A DNA stretch of 64,000 nucleotides from Azospirillum lipoferum (GTDB lineage Bacteria; Pseudomonadota; Alphaproteobacteria; Azospirillales; Azospirillaceae): positions 310,001 to 374,000 of the forward strand of contig NZ_JALJXJ010000006.1 in NCBI RefSeq assembly GCF_024170005.1, read 5' to 3'. Made by a program: the position numbers and the translations under genes. The notes beneath the pieces were generated by a model that saw nothing but the letters and a program-made list of their open reading frames with translations, searched no databases and was not told the origin of the DNA. Shown here in pieces: positions 40,784 through 49,734 of this stretch; position 1 is the stretch's first letter; each line of letters opens with the position of its first letter.

Positions 40784-42088
40784 ATGCTGGATGCGATCCT
40801 TGCAGGCCGGCCGGGCGGCCGGCGGTTCCGGCGGCACCTGTTCCGCCATATCTTCGAATCGTCGCCCGACGCCTTCATGCTGGTGTATCGGGACGTCGTC
40901 GTCGACTGCAACGATGCGGCGCTGCGCATGCTGGGCTACGACAGCCGCGAGGCCATTCTCGGCGTGTCGCCGGACGATTTCGATCCGGAATACCAGCCGG
41001 ACGGCCGGCGGTCGGCCGATGTCAGCCTGGAGATCGTCGAGCTGGCGCAGCGCAACGGCCACCACCGCTTCGAATGGCAGCATGTCCGCAAGGACGGCAC
41101 GCTCTTCCACGTCGTCATCACCCTGATGACCTGCCGGATCGCCGGCCATGGAGTGATGCTGAGCTTCTGGCAGAACATCGACGCGCTGGTCGCCGCGCGG
41201 CAGGCGGAACAGCGCAGCCAGAAGGAGCTGGGCGACTTCCTGCGCGACCTGTCCGGCGCCTTCAGCACCACCGTCAGGACCGTCGAGGCGGACCTGACGC
41301 GGAAGGTCGGGGCGGCGGTGCGGGAAGCCGCGAGGCTGTCCGAACTGGCCGTCGATGCCAGCCGGCTGGCGAAGGTCGGCGCCGATGCGGTGTCGTCGGC
41401 GAACGGTGCGGCCGACGGGGTCGCTTCGGCGGCGATCGAGCTTTCGGCTTCGATCTCGGAAATCGGCCGGCAGCTTCTGTCGGGTCTGGAGGTGACGGAA
41501 CGGTCCGACGGGCAGGCCGGACAGGCCCGGCAGATCGTCGGGCGTCTCGATGCCGCCGCCCGGCGGATCGACGGCATCGTCGATCTGATCCGCACCATCG
41601 CCAACCAGACCAACCTGCTGGCGCTGAACGCCACCATCGAGGCGGCGCGCGCCGGCGAGGCGGGACGGGGCTTCGCGGTGGTCGCGACCGAGGTCAAGGC
41701 GCTGGCCGGGCAGACCGCCCGGGCCACCGAGGAGATCGGCGCCGAAGTCGCGCGCATCCAGGCGGTCGCGCGGGAGGCGGCGGACTCGACCGGCGCCCTG
41801 GCCGGCGCCATCGGCAAGCTGGGGCAGGTGATGGCCGGCATCTCCGCCTCCGTCGAGCAGCAGCGCACCGCGACGGAGGAGATTTCGCGCGGAATCCAGC
41901 ATGTCGCCGGCCAGACGGCGAGTGCCGCCGACCGCATCGGCGCCTGCGAGGCCTTGACGGGCGACACCCGCGACGCGGTCGGCGGGCTGGCGCGCGACGT
42001 CGGCGACGTGAAGGCGCTGGCCGATGCGCTGGGCGGCCATACCGAAGAGTTCATGCGCTCCCTCGGCCGCCGGCAATCCCGCGGGTGA
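40784..42088 (+). CDS. Soluble PAS-domain methyl-accepting chemotaxis protein
   Basis: 434 residues with no membrane segment. A PAS domain (about residues 12-125: [29 protein letters not shown]) and PAC-like region ([20 protein letters not shown]) are followed by a signalling domain with the tip [20 protein letters not shown] near residue 270. No HAMP. It is likely a cytoplasmic receptor for metabolic or redox state. The start at 40784 is preceded by GGAAAGTAGAG; a GTG at 40769 is also possible. It is the last gene of the group headed by the Dabb gene or by the aldehyde dehydrogenase gene. Confidence 0.9.
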   Translation: MLDAILAGRPGGRRFRRHLFRHIFESSPDAFMLVYRDVVVDCNDAALRMLGYDSREAILGVSPDDFDPEYQPDGRRSADVSLEIVELAQRNGHHRFEWQHVRKDGTLFHVVITLMTCRIAGHGVMLSFWQNIDALVAARQAEQRSQKELGDFLRDLSGAFSTTVRTVEADLTRKVGAAVREAARLSELAVDASRLAKVGADAVSSANGAADGVASAAIELSASISEIGRQLLSGLEVTERSDGQAGQARQIVGRLDAAARRIDGIVDLIRTIANQTNLLALNATIEAARAGEAGRGFAVVATEVKALAGQTARATEEIGAEVARIQAVAREAADSTGALAGAIGKLGQVMAGISASVEQQRTATEEISRGIQHVAGQTASAADRIGACEALTGDTRDAVGGLARDVGDVKALADALGGHTEEFMRSLGRRQSRG

Positions 42089-42095
42089 AGAGTTT

Positions 42096-43172
42096 TCAGT
42101 CGGGGTCGGCTTCGCCGGCCGTCCCGTCATCGTCCCGCCGGGCGTCCCGGCGGAAGGCGCTCGGCTCCACCCCGGTCCATTTCCGGAAGGCGCGCCAGAA
42201 CGCCGTTTCGTCGGAGTAGCCGAGCGTGCTGGCCACCTCGGAGATCCGTGCGCCCTTCTGGGACAGGTAGACCTGCGCCATCTGCTGCCGGTGCTGGGTC
42301 AGCAGGTCGCGCAGGCTGGTATTCTCCTCGGCCAGCCGGCGCTGGAGGTTGCGCGACGACATCCTCAGATCGCTGGCGAGCGTTTCGACCGTGATCGGCT
42401 TCTGTCCAAGATAGAGGGCGATCAGCGCGCGGACCTGCTCGACGATGGTTTCCTCGGCATATTCCTGCCCGATCAGGTCGGTGATGTGACGTTCGAGGAT
42501 GGTGGTCAGGCCGCGGTCCTCCGTCCGATGGACGCGGGAGGCATCGTCGCGGCGCATGACGAAGCGGTTTCCCGATTGCCGGAACAGCACGGGCGCCCGG
42601 AAAACGCGCTGGAGAAGGGCGGCGTCCCCTTCCTCGGCATGTTCGAAATGCACCTCGACCGGTCGCCAGTCCGGCGCGAAGCAGGACCTGACCAGCTGGC
42701 AGTTGGCCACGAGCGTGTATTCGGCATCCTGACGGCGCGGCCAGAGTGCCGCATCGGCGATCCGGTAGCTCCAGACCAGATCCTCGCCCACCTCGAACAG
42801 GGTCGACTGGGTACCACCCTGCAAGGCCTTCGCGTAAGTGGAGAGCCGTTCGAACCCGACTCTCACGGTGGGGGATAGCGAGAACAGCACCCCCATCGGA
42901 CCGATGTCGGCCGGCCGGATCTTCAAACCCAGCTTGATTCCCAGATTCGGCTCCTTCAGGTCGCTCGCCACGCTCTCGAACAACCTGACATATTGCGCCA
43001 GAGGGAGTCGTGAGTAGGGATCGGTCACCATGCCCTGAATCAAGCCATGTCTGCCCAAAAACTCAGCAATATCCATCTTGTATTGCAACAGATGGGTGAA
43101 GAGGGGAGCAAGAGCAGAGGCCCGGATCAGCGCCGATCTCTGGCTTGAGGGTAGAGTATTGGACGGAGGCAT
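42096..43172 (-). CDS. AraC-family regulator (OruR-like N-domain)
   Basis: 358 residues. An arabinose-binding-like N-terminal domain (LAPLFTHLLQY..., DPYSRLPLAQYVRLFESVASDLKEPNLGIKLGL) and a C-terminal double helix-turn-helix (LASDLRMSSRNLQRRLAEENTSLRDLL, ISEVASTLGYSDETAFWRAFRKWTGVEPSAFRR). The start at 43172 is the first Met that keeps the whole conserved N-domain; the far longer in-frame extension is a shadow. It is divergent from the APC permease gene, which it probably controls, and is similar in architecture to the second AraC protein at 44811-45878. Confidence 0.85.
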   Translation of the reverse strand: MPPSNTLPSSQRSALIRASALAPLFTHLLQYKMDIAEFLGRHGLIQGMVTDPYSRLPLAQYVRLFESVASDLKEPNLGIKLGLKIRPADIGPMGVLFSLSPTVRVGFERLSTYAKALQGGTQSTLFEVGEDLVWSYRIADAALWPRRQDAEYTLVANCQLVRSCFAPDWRPVEVHFEHAEEGDAALLQRVFRAPVLFRQSGNRFVMRRDDASRVHRTEDRGLTTILERHITDLIGQEYAEETIVEQVRALIALYLGQKPITVETLASDLRMSSRNLQRRLAEENTSLRDLLTQHRQQMAQVYLSQKGARISEVASTLGYSDETAFWRAFRKWTGVEPSAFRRDARRDDDGTAGEADPD

Positions 43173-43298
43173 GGAGGGCGGTCCGCAGCCGGGAGCTTGG
43201 CGCACTCTATCGGAAAAATGGCGCGGAATACAATGGGTCCTCCGGAAAATGCGTTCATAGTCCAGAACCAATAAAAACCTACACAGGGAGTCAGTCTC

Positions 43299-44747
43299 AT
43301 GTCCCTCGACGCAACCGCCCATGCGCCCAAAGGGGAGCGCCTGTCGCGGAATTCCATCGGACTTCTCCATATCGTCTTCTTCGTCGTCGCCGCCGCCGCC
43401 CCGCTGACCGCGGTGGTGGGGGCGTCGCCCGCCGCCTTCGCCTTCGGCAACGGCGCCGGGGTGCCGGGCGCCTTCGTGCTGGCCGGGCTGCTCTACATCG
43501 TCTTCTCCGTCGGATTCACCGCCATGAGCCATCATGTCGGCGGCACCGGGGCCTTCTATGTCTATATCGCCCAGGGGCTCGGCCGGCATCTGGCGGTCGG
43601 CGGCGCGCTGATCTCGCTGCTGACCTACAGCTCTGTCCAGATCGCGGTCTATGCGCTGGCGGGCGTCTTCATGTCCGGCATGCTGGAGGGCCACGGCGTC
43701 GCGGTGCCGTGGTACGCATGGTCGTTCGCGATGCTTCTGCTGGTGCATCTCTGCGGCCAGCGCAACATCTCCTTCTCCGGCAGGATCCTCGGCGTCGCGA
43801 TGATCCTCGAATTCGTCGTGCTGCTTCTGCTGGATCTCGGCATCCTGTTCCAGGGCGGCGGGCCCGAAGGGCTGACCCTGAACAATTTCTCGCCCTCGGT
43901 GGTGTTCGGGCCGGGGCTGGGCATCGCCCTGGTCTTCGTCGTCGGCTCCTTCATCGGTTTCGAATCGACGGCGATCTTCGGCGAGGAGGCCCGCGATCCG
44001 GCGGTGACCATTCCGCGGGCGACCTATGTCGCCGTGCTGCTCATCACCCTGTTCTACGCCTTCTCGACCTGGGCCATCGCCCAGTATTACGGCTTCTCGC
44101 AAATCCAGCAGGAGGCGATGAACAACAAGGAAACCCTCTATTTCGTGGCGGCGGAGAAGGTGCTGGGCGGCTGGTCGGTCGCACTGATGAACGGGTTGCT
44201 GGCGCTGTCCTTCTTCGCCTGCGTCCTGTCCTTCCACAACACGCTGAACCGCTATTTCTTCGCGCTCGGCCGCGAGGGGGTGGCGTGGCACAAGCTGGCG
44301 GCGATCCATCCGGTCCACAATTCCCCCCATGTCGCCGGCACCGTGCAGACCCTTTCCGCCGGGGGCATTTTGCTGGCCTTCGTGCTGGGCGGCGCCGACG
44401 GGTTCGCGGTGGTCTTCTCCTGGATGTCGGCGCTGGCGGTCCTCGGCATCCTGGCCGTGCAGATCATGGTTTCCCTGGCGATCATCATGTATTTCCAGCG
44501 CAACCACCGCGGCGAGCATGGCCTGCTCTCCACCCTCGTCATGCCGGCCGTCGCCACCGCCGGCCTGATCGGGGCCTTCTTCCTGGTCACCGAGAATCTC
44601 GAACTGCTGACCGGCAGCGACAGCCACATCGTCCAGGCCTTCCCGGTGGTGGTGCTGGCCTTCGGGCTGGGCGGGCTGCTGCTGGCCCGGGTGATCCGGC
44701 TGTGCAAGCCCGACCTGTACGAGAATCTCGGCCGCGTCTTCGACTGA
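43299..44747 (+). CDS. APC-family amino acid / amine permease
   Basis: 482 residues with about twelve hydrophobic helices. The N-terminal LLHIVFFVVAAAAPLTAVVGASPAAFAFG motif and GFESTAIFGEEARDPAVTIPRATYVAVL in the middle mark the APC amino acid/polyamine/organocation superfamily. It has a good GGGAG site and a promoter region shared with the divergent AraC gene. It faces the amine/amino-acid oxidase operon, suggesting import of the oxidase substrate, for example an aromatic amine or amino acid. The substrate is not predictable from sequence. Confidence 0.9.
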   Translation: MSLDATAHAPKGERLSRNSIGLLHIVFFVVAAAAPLTAVVGASPAAFAFGNGAGVPGAFVLAGLLYIVFSVGFTAMSHHVGGTGAFYVYIAQGLGRHLAVGGALISLLTYSSVQIAVYALAGVFMSGMLEGHGVAVPWYAWSFAMLLLVHLCGQRNISFSGRILGVAMILEFVVLLLLDLGILFQGGGPEGLTLNNFSPSVVFGPGLGIALVFVVGSFIGFESTAIFGEEARDPAVTIPRATYVAVLLITLFYAFSTWAIAQYYGFSQIQQEAMNNKETLYFVAAEKVLGGWSVALMNGLLALSFFACVLSFHNTLNRYFFALGREGVAWHKLAAIHPVHNSPHVAGTVQTLSAGGILLAFVLGGADGFAVVFSWMSALAVLGILAVQIMVSLAIIMYFQRNHRGEHGLLSTLVMPAVATAGLIGAFFLVTENLELLTGSDSHIVQAFPVVVLAFGLGGLLLARVIRLCKPDLYENLGRVFD

Positions 44748-44774
44748 ACCGTTCGCGATTACGCCGTCGAGACA

Positions 44775-44806
44775 GGGGCCGGAAGTCGGGAGAGACTTCC
44801 GGCCCC
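44775..44806. terminator. Bidirectional terminator between the permease and second AraC gene
   Basis: GGGGCCGGAAGT (44775-44786) and ACTTCCGGCCCC (44795-44806) form a perfect 12-bp stem with an 8-nt loop, between convergent gene ends. No marked T-run, but the position and stem strength support termination. Confidence 0.7.
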
Positions 44807-44810
44807 CGCG

Positions 44811-45878
44811 TCATTCCGCATCCGCCATCCGCTCCTGCACTCTGTGCCGCTTCCGGTACATCGACGGCGTCATGCCGAACCAGCGGCGGCAGGCGCGGGT
44901 GAAGCAGGCACCGTCGGCATAGCCCAGGACATGGGCGATTTCCGTGATCGACAGGTCCGATCCGGTCAGGTAGTTCGCCGTCAGCGCCCGCCGCTTGTCC
45001 TGCTTGATGGACGAGAAGCTCTCCCCCGCCCGGCGCAGGGAGCGCTGCAAGGTACTGGGCGACAGGCCGAGGGCGTGGGCCGTCGATTCCATGCCGAAGC
45101 AGCCGTCGCCGGGGAAATGGTCGGAGGCCATGCGGCGGACCTTGTCTTCCAGCGACTGCGTGGGCGCCGCCCGCTCGCGCAGCATGCCGAGGTAATGCTC
45201 GACGAAACCGCTGACCCGCTGGTCGACGCCGCTGCGGGAAATCGCGAGGTCGGCGGCGGGGAAGATCAGCTCGTTGGCCGGCTGGTTGAAATAGAGGGGC
45301 GCCTTGAAAACGGCGTCGTGGGTCCTGAGGCCGGCGGGGGCCGCATGCTCGAAATGCACCTCCAGCGGACGCCAGGCCGGGCCGGCCAGCGACCGCATCA
45401 TCTCGACGACGATCGCCAGCGAGAACTCCGCGTCATGTCGGCGCGGAAAGATCCGCTTGTCCTCGATGCGGTAGCGGAAGACGCAGGCGTCTCCGTCCCG
45501 CGTCATGCTGCAGGTCGTTCCCTGCTGGACCAGCCAGTTGTATTCGATGAAGCCCTTGAGGGCCGCCCCCAGCGTGGGGGCGGTGGTGAACAGCAACCCC
45601 ACCGGCCCGAGGGTGAGCGGCGAGAGGTTGCGGGCGACGGACAACCCGAAATTGCCATCCTTGACATGGACGGCGGCGGCCTCGAAGGCGGCGACATAGT
45701 TGCGCAGGGGAATGTCGCGGTAAGGATCACGCGGCGTCGCCTCCGACAGCTCGAAGCGGCCCAGCAGGCTGTCGGGTGCATAGCCTCTGTTTTTCAACGC
45801 ATCGATCAGGCTTTGCGTCACCATCGCCCAAATCTTGGGCTCATCGCCAGAAGACGCTTTCTTCGGCATGATCGGCAT
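44811..45878 (-). CDS. AraC-family regulator of the amine-oxidation operon
   Basis: 355 residues from the ATG at 45878. The N-domain (TQSLIDALKNRGYAPDSLLGRFELSEATPRDPYRDIPLRNYVAAFEAAAVHVKDGNFGLSVARNLSP, shown here only as its general type) matches the layout of the AraC protein at 42096-43172; the C-domain has HALGLSPSTLQRSLRRAGESF and ITEIAHVLGYADGACFTRACRRWFGMTPSMYR. It is the last gene after the oxidase trio on the same strand (133-nt gap). Alternative starts are 45869 and 46064; no strong ribosome site decides. Confidence 0.83.
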   Translation of the reverse strand: MPIMPKKASSGDEPKIWAMVTQSLIDALKNRGYAPDSLLGRFELSEATPRDPYRDIPLRNYVAAFEAAAVHVKDGNFGLSVARNLSPLTLGPVGLLFTTAPTLGAALKGFIEYNWLVQQGTTCSMTRDGDACVFRYRIEDKRIFPRRHDAEFSLAIVVEMMRSLAGPAWRPLEVHFEHAAPAGLRTHDAVFKAPLYFNQPANELIFPAADLAISRSGVDQRVSGFVEHYLGMLRERAAPTQSLEDKVRRMASDHFPGDGCFGMESTAHALGLSPSTLQRSLRRAGESFSSIKQDKRRALTANYLTGSDLSITEIAHVLGYADGACFTRACRRWFGMTPSMYRKRHRVQERMADAE

Positions 45879-46011
45879 CCGGCTTGCGGGATTATGACCT
45901 TGAATATCAAATCCATGCCGGCCGGTGGCAAGCGCAAAAGCCGCCTGCGACCGACCGCGAGGCGGGTCGATCGAGGCGGCCGGGAACCGGACCGTCGGAG
46001 GAACGCTCCGA

Positions 46012-47307
46012 TTATTGCAGCCGGCCGAGGCGGTAGGGGGCCGGATCGACGATCGGCGTTCCACCGGTCACGAGATCGGCGGCGAGCTGGCCTGCCGCCG
46101 GGGCGGTGCCGAAGCCGTGGCCGGAAAAGCCGGTTGCCAGAGTCAGGCCGGGAATCGCCCCGACCTTGTCGATCACCGGGAGGGAGTCCGGCGTGATGTC
46201 CATCGTGCCGCCCCAGACCTCCTCGATCCGGGCATTGGCGAAGACGGGCCAGGCCGACCTGATATTCTCCATCGCCTCGGCATTGATGCCGTGATCGACG
46301 CGCGGGTCCATCGTCCGCAACTTCTCGAACGGCGTGGTGGCGGAGGGACGCCAGCGGCGCGCCAGCATCAGATCCTCGAAGAACTCCCTGCCGAAGCTGA
46401 TGCGCAGCTGGCTGCGGCCTTCGCGGAACATCGGCAGATAGCGCAGGCCGAGCAGGGCATGGTCGAGGACCAGGGGCGAGCCGACCGCGCCGCGCTGGCA
46501 GATGGTGAAGCCGCCGTCCCTGCGCTTGCGGAAGGAGAAGTCCGGGGCACCGACGGCAATCTCGGTCGGGCCGTCCATCGGGGCGGTGCGGATCGCGTAG
46601 CACACCAGCGGCAGGGTGGGCAGGAAGACGCCCAGATTGCCGAGAAAGCGGCGGGACCACAGGCCGCCGGCGAGAATGACCTCCTCGCAGGCGATCTCCC
46701 CCCGTTCCGTGACGACGCCGCTCACCCTGCCGCCGGACCGGGACAGGTCGCGGACGGCGCAGTTCTCCACGATGACGGCGCCCTTCGCCATCGCCGCGGC
46801 GGCGATGGCGCTGGAGGCGAGGGTGGGCTCGGCGCGGCCGTCCGACGGGGTGTGGATGCCCCCGGCCCATCTGCCCACGCCTCCCGGCACCAGCCGGTCG
46901 ACCTCCGCCGGCGAGAGGATGCGCGTGTCCAGCGCCAGGGCCTCGGCCGTCTTCATCCACCGGCGATGGACGTCGAGTTCGGCTTCGGTCCTGGCGAGGA
47001 ACATGATCCCGGCCTGCCGGTATCCGACATCCCCGCCGGTGCGGGCGTTCATTCCAGCCCACAACCGGTCCGATTCCAGGGCGAGCGGCAGGTCGGGGGC
47101 GGAGCGGGAGGTCTTGCGCACCCAGCCGAGGTTGCGGGACGACTGCTCTCCCGCCAGCCGCCCCTTTTCCAGAACCACCACCGGGACGCCGCGCTCGCTG
47201 AGGGTGAGGGCGGTCATCAGCCCGACGATCCCGCCCCCGATCACGACGACGGTCGTCGATTTGGGCAGAGCCGTGGATGTCTGGACGGGAGAGATGACCG
47301 GGGCCAT
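46012..47307 (-). CDS. FAD-dependent amine / D-amino-acid oxidase family protein
   Basis: 431 residues, DadA/glycine-oxidase (DAO) family. FAD motif VVVIGGGIVGLMTALTLSERGVPVVVLEKGRLAGEQSSRNLGWVRK, with the SSRN-GWVR substrate loop typical of this group, a C-terminal ITPDSLPVIDKVGAIPGLTLATGFSGHGFGTAPAAGQLAADLV. It oxidises an amino acid or amine to the imine, which RidA would hydrolyse. It is flanked by RidA (51 nt upstream) and AraC genes. Related trios with an ornithine-cyclodeaminase-like protein are annotated as tyramine oxidase systems in other proteobacteria; that assignment is tentative here. Confidence 0.87.
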   Translation of the reverse strand: MAPVISPVQTSTALPKSTTVVVIGGGIVGLMTALTLSERGVPVVVLEKGRLAGEQSSRNLGWVRKTSRSAPDLPLALESDRLWAGMNARTGGDVGYRQAGIMFLARTEAELDVHRRWMKTAEALALDTRILSPAEVDRLVPGGVGRWAGGIHTPSDGRAEPTLASSAIAAAAMAKGAVIVENCAVRDLSRSGGRVSGVVTERGEIACEEVILAGGLWSRRFLGNLGVFLPTLPLVCYAIRTAPMDGPTEIAVGAPDFSFRKRRDGGFTICQRGAVGSPLVLDHALLGLRYLPMFREGRSQLRISFGREFFEDLMLARRWRPSATTPFEKLRTMDPRVDHGINAEAMENIRSAWPVFANARIEEVWGGTMDITPDSLPVIDKVGAIPGLTLATGFSGHGFGTAPAAGQLAADLVTGGTPIVDPAPYRLGRLQ

Positions 47308-47358
47308 GGCGGATGTCCTTGATGCGGAAGGTGCGGGGAGGGGAGGCGGGCGGGGGGA

Positions 47359-47796
47359 TCAGGGGGAGACGGTGATCCGCTCCACCTCCGCCCTGCCGCT
47401 GCCGCGGTAGGCGGTCACCTCGATCTCCACCTTGTAGACGGTCGAGCCCAGCGGCGGGCAGGTCACGGTCGTGGTCGGATCGATGCCGCGGAACCGGTCG
47501 CCGAAGATCGCCATGACGGTGGGGGTGTCCTCCGGATTCTGGATGAACACCCGGGTCGACACCACGTCGGCCAAGCTGGCGTCGACCGCCTTCAGCGCCC
47601 GTTCGATGTTGTCGAACACCTGATGGGTCTGGGCGGTCACGTCGGCCGGAATTTCCTTCGTCTCGGGATTGCGGCCGGCGGTGTTGGACACGAAAATCCA
47701 GTCATCCACCGCGACGATGCGCGAATAGCTGCTGACCTCCTCCAGCTTCGTGCCGGTTTTGACCTTGGTGATTTTCACCATTTCGGATGCTTTCAA
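47359..47796 (-). CDS. RidA-family enamine/imine deaminase
   Basis: 145 residues of the YjgF/YER057c/UK114 (Rid) family: AVDDWIFVSNTAGRNPETKEIPADVTAQTHQVFDNIERALKAVDASLADVVSTRVFIQ and a C-terminal TVTCPPLGSTVYKVEIEVTAY, of which the family Arg that binds carboxylate appears near residue 112 only as a variant. Rid proteins hydrolyse reactive imines made by amino-acid and amine oxidases, which fits its place between the oxidase gene and the cyclodeaminase-like gene (32 nt). Confidence 0.88.
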   Translation of the reverse strand: MKASEMVKITKVKTGTKLEEVSSYSRIVAVDDWIFVSNTAGRNPETKEIPADVTAQTHQVFDNIERALKAVDASLADVVSTRVFIQNPEDTPTVMAIFGDRFRGIDPTTTVTCPPLGSTVYKVEIEVTAYRGSGRAEVERITVSP

Positions 47797-47828
47797 ATGC
47801 CAGGGGAAAGGGGCAGGGGAGAAGAGGA

Positions 47829-48968
47829 TCAGCGCAGCACCGGCGTGTCCCAGAGATTGAGCGTGACGCCGATCCCCTTCTTCACGGCATTGCGGTAGAC
47901 GACCGTGCCCCAGGCGACGTCCTCCACCGGCATGCCGCCGACCGACAGGATGATGATTTCCTCGTCGTTGCGGCGGCCCGGCCGGGCGCCGGCGCAGATG
48001 GCGCCCAGATCCTCCAGTTCCTCGCGGTCCATCTTCCCTTCATGGATCATGTCCATGAAGCGGACGCCGATCACCGGGACATGGACATGGGCGGGCTTGG
48101 GCAGTTCCTCGAACCACGCCTCGTAGAGGCCGATGTTGTCCATCACCTTGCGGATGTCGGACTTCTCCATGCCGGCATCGATCTCGCAGGAGGCCGGCAT
48201 CGACAGGAACGCGCCGGGCTTGACCCAGTCGCGCTTGACGACGGGATATTTGGAAACGTCGCCGGTCTCGCCGGATGCGCAGTAGGTGACGATGTCGGAA
48301 CCGCGGACGATCGTCTCGATGTCGTGGACGATCTCGATCGTCGTGATCTGCGGATAGGTCTCCCGTGTCCAGGAGATGAAGCTGTCGAGGCTTTTCTGCC
48401 CGCGGCCCTGGACCTTCACCGTATCGATGTTCGGGCAGGTCGCCATGAAGGCCGCCAGCGAGGTCTTCGCCATGACGCCGGGACCATAGACGCCGACCAC
48501 CCGCGAGTCCCGGCGGGCCAGATGCCGCGCCCCGACGCCGGGAACAGCACCGGTCCGGTAGGCGGACAGCAGGTTGGCGGACATGTGCGCCAGGGGAGCG
48601 CCGGTATCGGCGTCGTTCAGCGTGAACATCAGGATCGAACGGGGCAGGCCTTTCTCGCGGTTCGCGATGTTGGAGCCGTACCATTTCATTCCCGCGGTAC
48701 AGTATTTGCCGCCAAGATAGGCGGGCATCGCCATGAAGCGGCGGTCGGCCGTCGGCTTCGGCATGGTCGGGAACGGCGAGTTTTCCGGGAAGACGACCAT
48801 GGCGCCGTGGGAATCGTTGTTGGCGCCTGCCATCCGGTAATCGCCGGTGTGCAGCAGCACGAACATGTCTTCCATCGTGTCCACGCAGGCGGCCATGTCG
48901 GTCACGCCGGCTTTCACCATGTCCTGTTCCGAGAGATAGAGGAAATCGATCCGGGGCAGGTCGCTCAT
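47829..48968 (-). CDS. Ornithine-cyclodeaminase / mu-crystallin family protein
   Basis: 379 residues. IDFLYLSEQDMVKAGVTDMAACVDTMEDMFVLL at the start and a Rossmann domain with VVGVYGPGVMAKTSLAAFMA (about residue 157) place it in the OCD/mu-crystallin family, which includes ornithine cyclodeaminase, ketimine reductases and alanine dehydrogenase. KWYGSNIANREKGLPRSILMFTLND is a family substrate loop. Close relatives beside an FAD oxidase and RidA are named tyramine oxidase subunit B in public annotation as I remember it; the chemistry is more likely imine reduction. It is the first gene of the operon, preceded by a long AT-rich region. Confidence 0.85.
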   Translation of the reverse strand: MSDLPRIDFLYLSEQDMVKAGVTDMAACVDTMEDMFVLLHTGDYRMAGANNDSHGAMVVFPENSPFPTMPKPTADRRFMAMPAYLGGKYCTAGMKWYGSNIANREKGLPRSILMFTLNDADTGAPLAHMSANLLSAYRTGAVPGVGARHLARRDSRVVGVYGPGVMAKTSLAAFMATCPNIDTVKVQGRGQKSLDSFISWTRETYPQITTIEIVHDIETIVRGSDIVTYCASGETGDVSKYPVVKRDWVKPGAFLSMPASCEIDAGMEKSDIRKVMDNIGLYEAWFEELPKPAHVHVPVIGVRFMDMIHEGKMDREELEDLGAICAGARPGRRNDEEIIILSVGGMPVEDVAWGTVVYRNAVKKGIGVTLNLWDTPVLR

Positions 48969-49734
48969 TGCGTCGTTCTTTCCTGAAAACGCCGGGGGCG
49001 AGCGTTCCGGCGCTCACGATGGCGGCGGAGGCCGCTCGCCCGGCAGGTGCGGGTGGTCGGGAGGGGGCGTTCGAAGAAATGCGATCAGTTTCCTGATCTT
49101 CCGGATGCTTTATTTTATTAATATGACTTGTGGAGGAAAATAATAGGAAGAGATTTTGAAAATAAATAAAAATATGCGGCGTTATGTTATTTATTATTGA
49201 TTGCAACAACTAAGGCTGCGTTCTTGTTTCCTGATAGTCCCGCTTCGTTTCCCTGGCCGGAATACCGGGTAGCCAATGATTTTCCTGGGCTTGATCGCTG
49301 TGTCACGGATAGCGCCCTTCCTGGCAGAAGCTTGGTCAGTGGGGTCTATTGCTGCTGATGCCGATAGACGTTTTGCCCAATCAAGATTTGGGAAATGGCT
49401 CCAAACTGCTTGATAGAAGCAGTCATATTTTTGATATTTCAGGTCAATCGACAGTTTCGGCCCTTCAAGCCGCTTTGCAGCCCCAGGGCAATGGCGTCAA
49501 CGAGACCACCGGGTCAGCCAGGGACCCTGCCAGGGCGGCCGGCCTCGCTGGCGAGTGACGCCGCGAGGATCATAGGATCGCGGCGATTGGAATGCGCAAT
49601 TTGTATCGGGGAGCACCTCTCTTAAGGAGATTTTAGTTTCAATAATGCACGCATATGGGAATGTGGTGATTTGCTATGGTCCGTCACAGGATCATCAACC
49701 AGCCAGACAACCTATTTGCGATGGGGGAACGACG
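48969..49734. other. Long intergenic region between the OCD-like and LodA-like genes
   Basis: About 770 bp with no supported gene. Positions 49085-49205 are strongly AT-rich (runs of AAATAAATAAAAATATG) and probably hold the divergent promoters. A 69-codon frame at 49349-49558 has no ribosome site or family match and is not called. The 3' part contains a hairpin (49559-49585). Confidence 0.5.
49559..49585. promoter_or_regulatory. Inverted repeat upstream of the LodA-like gene
   Basis: CGCCGCGA (49559-49566) and TCGCGGCG (49578-49585) are separated by 11 nt, 149 nt before the LodA-like start. It could be an operator or an RNA stem in the leader. Confidence 0.35.

Noticed and set aside
39023..42130. 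A 1035-codon minus-strand open frame opposite the aldehyde dehydrogenase and PAS receptor
   Set aside because: Antisense shadow of two genes with full motifs; low-complexity composition.
49349..49558. A 69-codon frame in the gap before the LodA-like gene
   Set aside because: No ribosome site, no hydrophobic or family feature; ordinary for a gap of this size.
49645..49734. Upstream extension of the LodA-like gene from the ATG at 49645
   Set aside because: It would put 30 residues in front of a good Tat signal; the ATG at 49735 with GGGGGAA upstream fits better.
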